Assembly: GCA_012514595.1 (NCBI GenBank)
Contig: JAAYZZ010000044.1
Location: 1 to 6,256 of the forward strand
DNA: 6,256 nt
Reading direction: 5' to 3'
DNA from: Elusimicrobiota bacterium
Lineage (GTDB): Bacteria > Omnitrophota > Gorgyraeia > Zapsychrales > Fredricksoniimonadaceae
Shown here: positions 5,723 to 6,256 of the stretch, piece after piece
Layout of the letters: every line of letters starts with the position of its first letter
How positions within the stretch are numbered: the stretch's first letter is position 1
The notes under the pieces: model-generated
Databases searched by the model: none
What the model was told of the DNA's origin: nothing
Seen by the model: the letters and a program-made list of their open reading frames with translations, nothing else
Translations under genes and position numbers: made by a program

Positions 5723-6256
5723 GAACGTTCTGATCCCTATGGTCGTCGAGAGCACGGGACATGCGGAGAGGTCCTACGATATCTATTCGCGCCTTCTCAA
5801 GGAGCGGATCATTTTTCTGGGCTCTGCCATTGACGACAATGTGGCGAACCTGATCGTGGCGCAGCTTTTATTTCTCCAGTCTGAAGATACAGAGAAAGAT
5901 ATCAGCCTGTATGTCAACTCTCCGGGAGGTTCCGTGACCGCGGGGCTGGCGATTTACGACACGATCCAGTTCCTGAAACCCAAGGTCTCGACGTTCTGTA
6001 TCGGACAGGCCGCGAGCATGGGGGCGGTCCTTCTGGCCGCCGGAGCAACGGGAAAACGTTTCGCGCTTCCGAATGCCCGCATCATGATCCACCAGCCCTG
6101 GGGAGGGGCGGAGGGGACGGCCAGCGACATTCACATCCAGGCCAAAGAGATCCTGCGTATGAAGGAAGCCTTGTCCCAGATCCTTTCCAAGCACACCAAG
6201 CAGCCGCTTGAGAAGGTGGTCAAGGACTCGGACAGGGATTTCTTCATGTCCGCCCA
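5715..6256 (+). CDS. clpP: ATP-dependent Clp protease proteolytic subunit ClpP, 3' partial
   Basis: Serine peptidase that forms a double heptameric barrel and degrades proteins unfolded by ClpX or ClpA/C in the cytoplasm. The 180 visible residues begin MVKNVLIPMVVESTGHAERS, close to the processed N-terminus of ClpP with little or no propeptide. The catalytic triad is complete: Ser101 in GQAASMGA, His126 in MIHQPWGG and Asp175 in SDRDFFMSA, with the His-Asp spacing of 49 seen in E. coli ClpP. Other family marks are RLLKERIIFLGSAIDD and YVNSPGGSVTAGLAIYD (oxyanion-forming glycines). About 15-25 C-terminal residues lie beyond the window. The start overlaps the last 8 bases of tig in another frame. 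tig-clpP, usually followed by clpX, is a common bacterial arrangement; clpX is the expected next gene but is not visible. Confidence 0.97.
   Translation, partial: MVKNVLIPMVVESTGHAERSYDIYSRLLKERIIFLGSAIDDNVANLIVAQLLFLQSEDTEKDISLYVNSPGGSVTAGLAIYDTIQFLKPKVSTFCIGQAASMGAVLLAAGATGKRFALPNARIMIHQPWGGAEGTASDIHIQAKEILRMKEALSQILSKHTKQPLEKVVKDSDRDFFMSA

Noticed and set aside
4793..5755. Leucine-rich open frame of 320 codons on the - strand opposite tig
   Set aside because: The Leu/Asp/His richness is what the complement of a Lys/Glu-rich chaperone gene gives; tig is clear on the + strand.

Overview
The window is one tightly packed run of eight genes, all on the + strand, with no gap longer than 19 bases between genes. 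It comes from a Gram-negative (diderm) bacterium that makes Kdo-containing lipopolysaccharide (LPS). The sequence is moderately GC-rich. The gene order and the short, simplified protein versions would suit a candidate phylum such as Omnitrophota or a deltaproteobacterium-like lineage, but this is an impression; nothing here fixes the taxonomy.

Bases 1-2984 hold a complete Kdo synthesis and activation set: kdsB (5' end cut off by the window), kdsA, kdsD and kdsC. KdsD isomerises ribulose-5-phosphate to arabinose-5-phosphate, KdsA condenses that with phosphoenolpyruvate to Kdo-8-phosphate, KdsC removes the phosphate, and KdsB activates Kdo as CMP-Kdo. Two junctions are ATGA overlaps and one is a 4-base gap. 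KdsA carries the complete ligand set of the metal-dependent class.

Bases 2981-4803 hold LPS transport genes. One 363-residue exported protein appears to be LptC fused to LptA, behind an unrecognised four-cysteine N-terminal segment. It is followed by the ATPase gene lptB. LptF, LptG and LptD are not in the window.

Bases 4804-6256 switch to protein quality control: a short trigger factor (299 residues) that lacks the peptidyl-prolyl isomerase domain and part of the C-terminal region, then clpP, which starts inside the last codons of tig and runs off the window end. A good-looking sigma70-type promoter candidate sits in an AT-rich patch inside lptB and could give tig-clpP its own transcription.

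The points most worth a second look are the LptC-LptA fusion with its cysteine-rich extension, the minimal trigger factor, the intragenic promoter candidate, and a marked excess of GATC tetramers. I see no RNA gene, mobile element, CRISPR array or convincing terminator.
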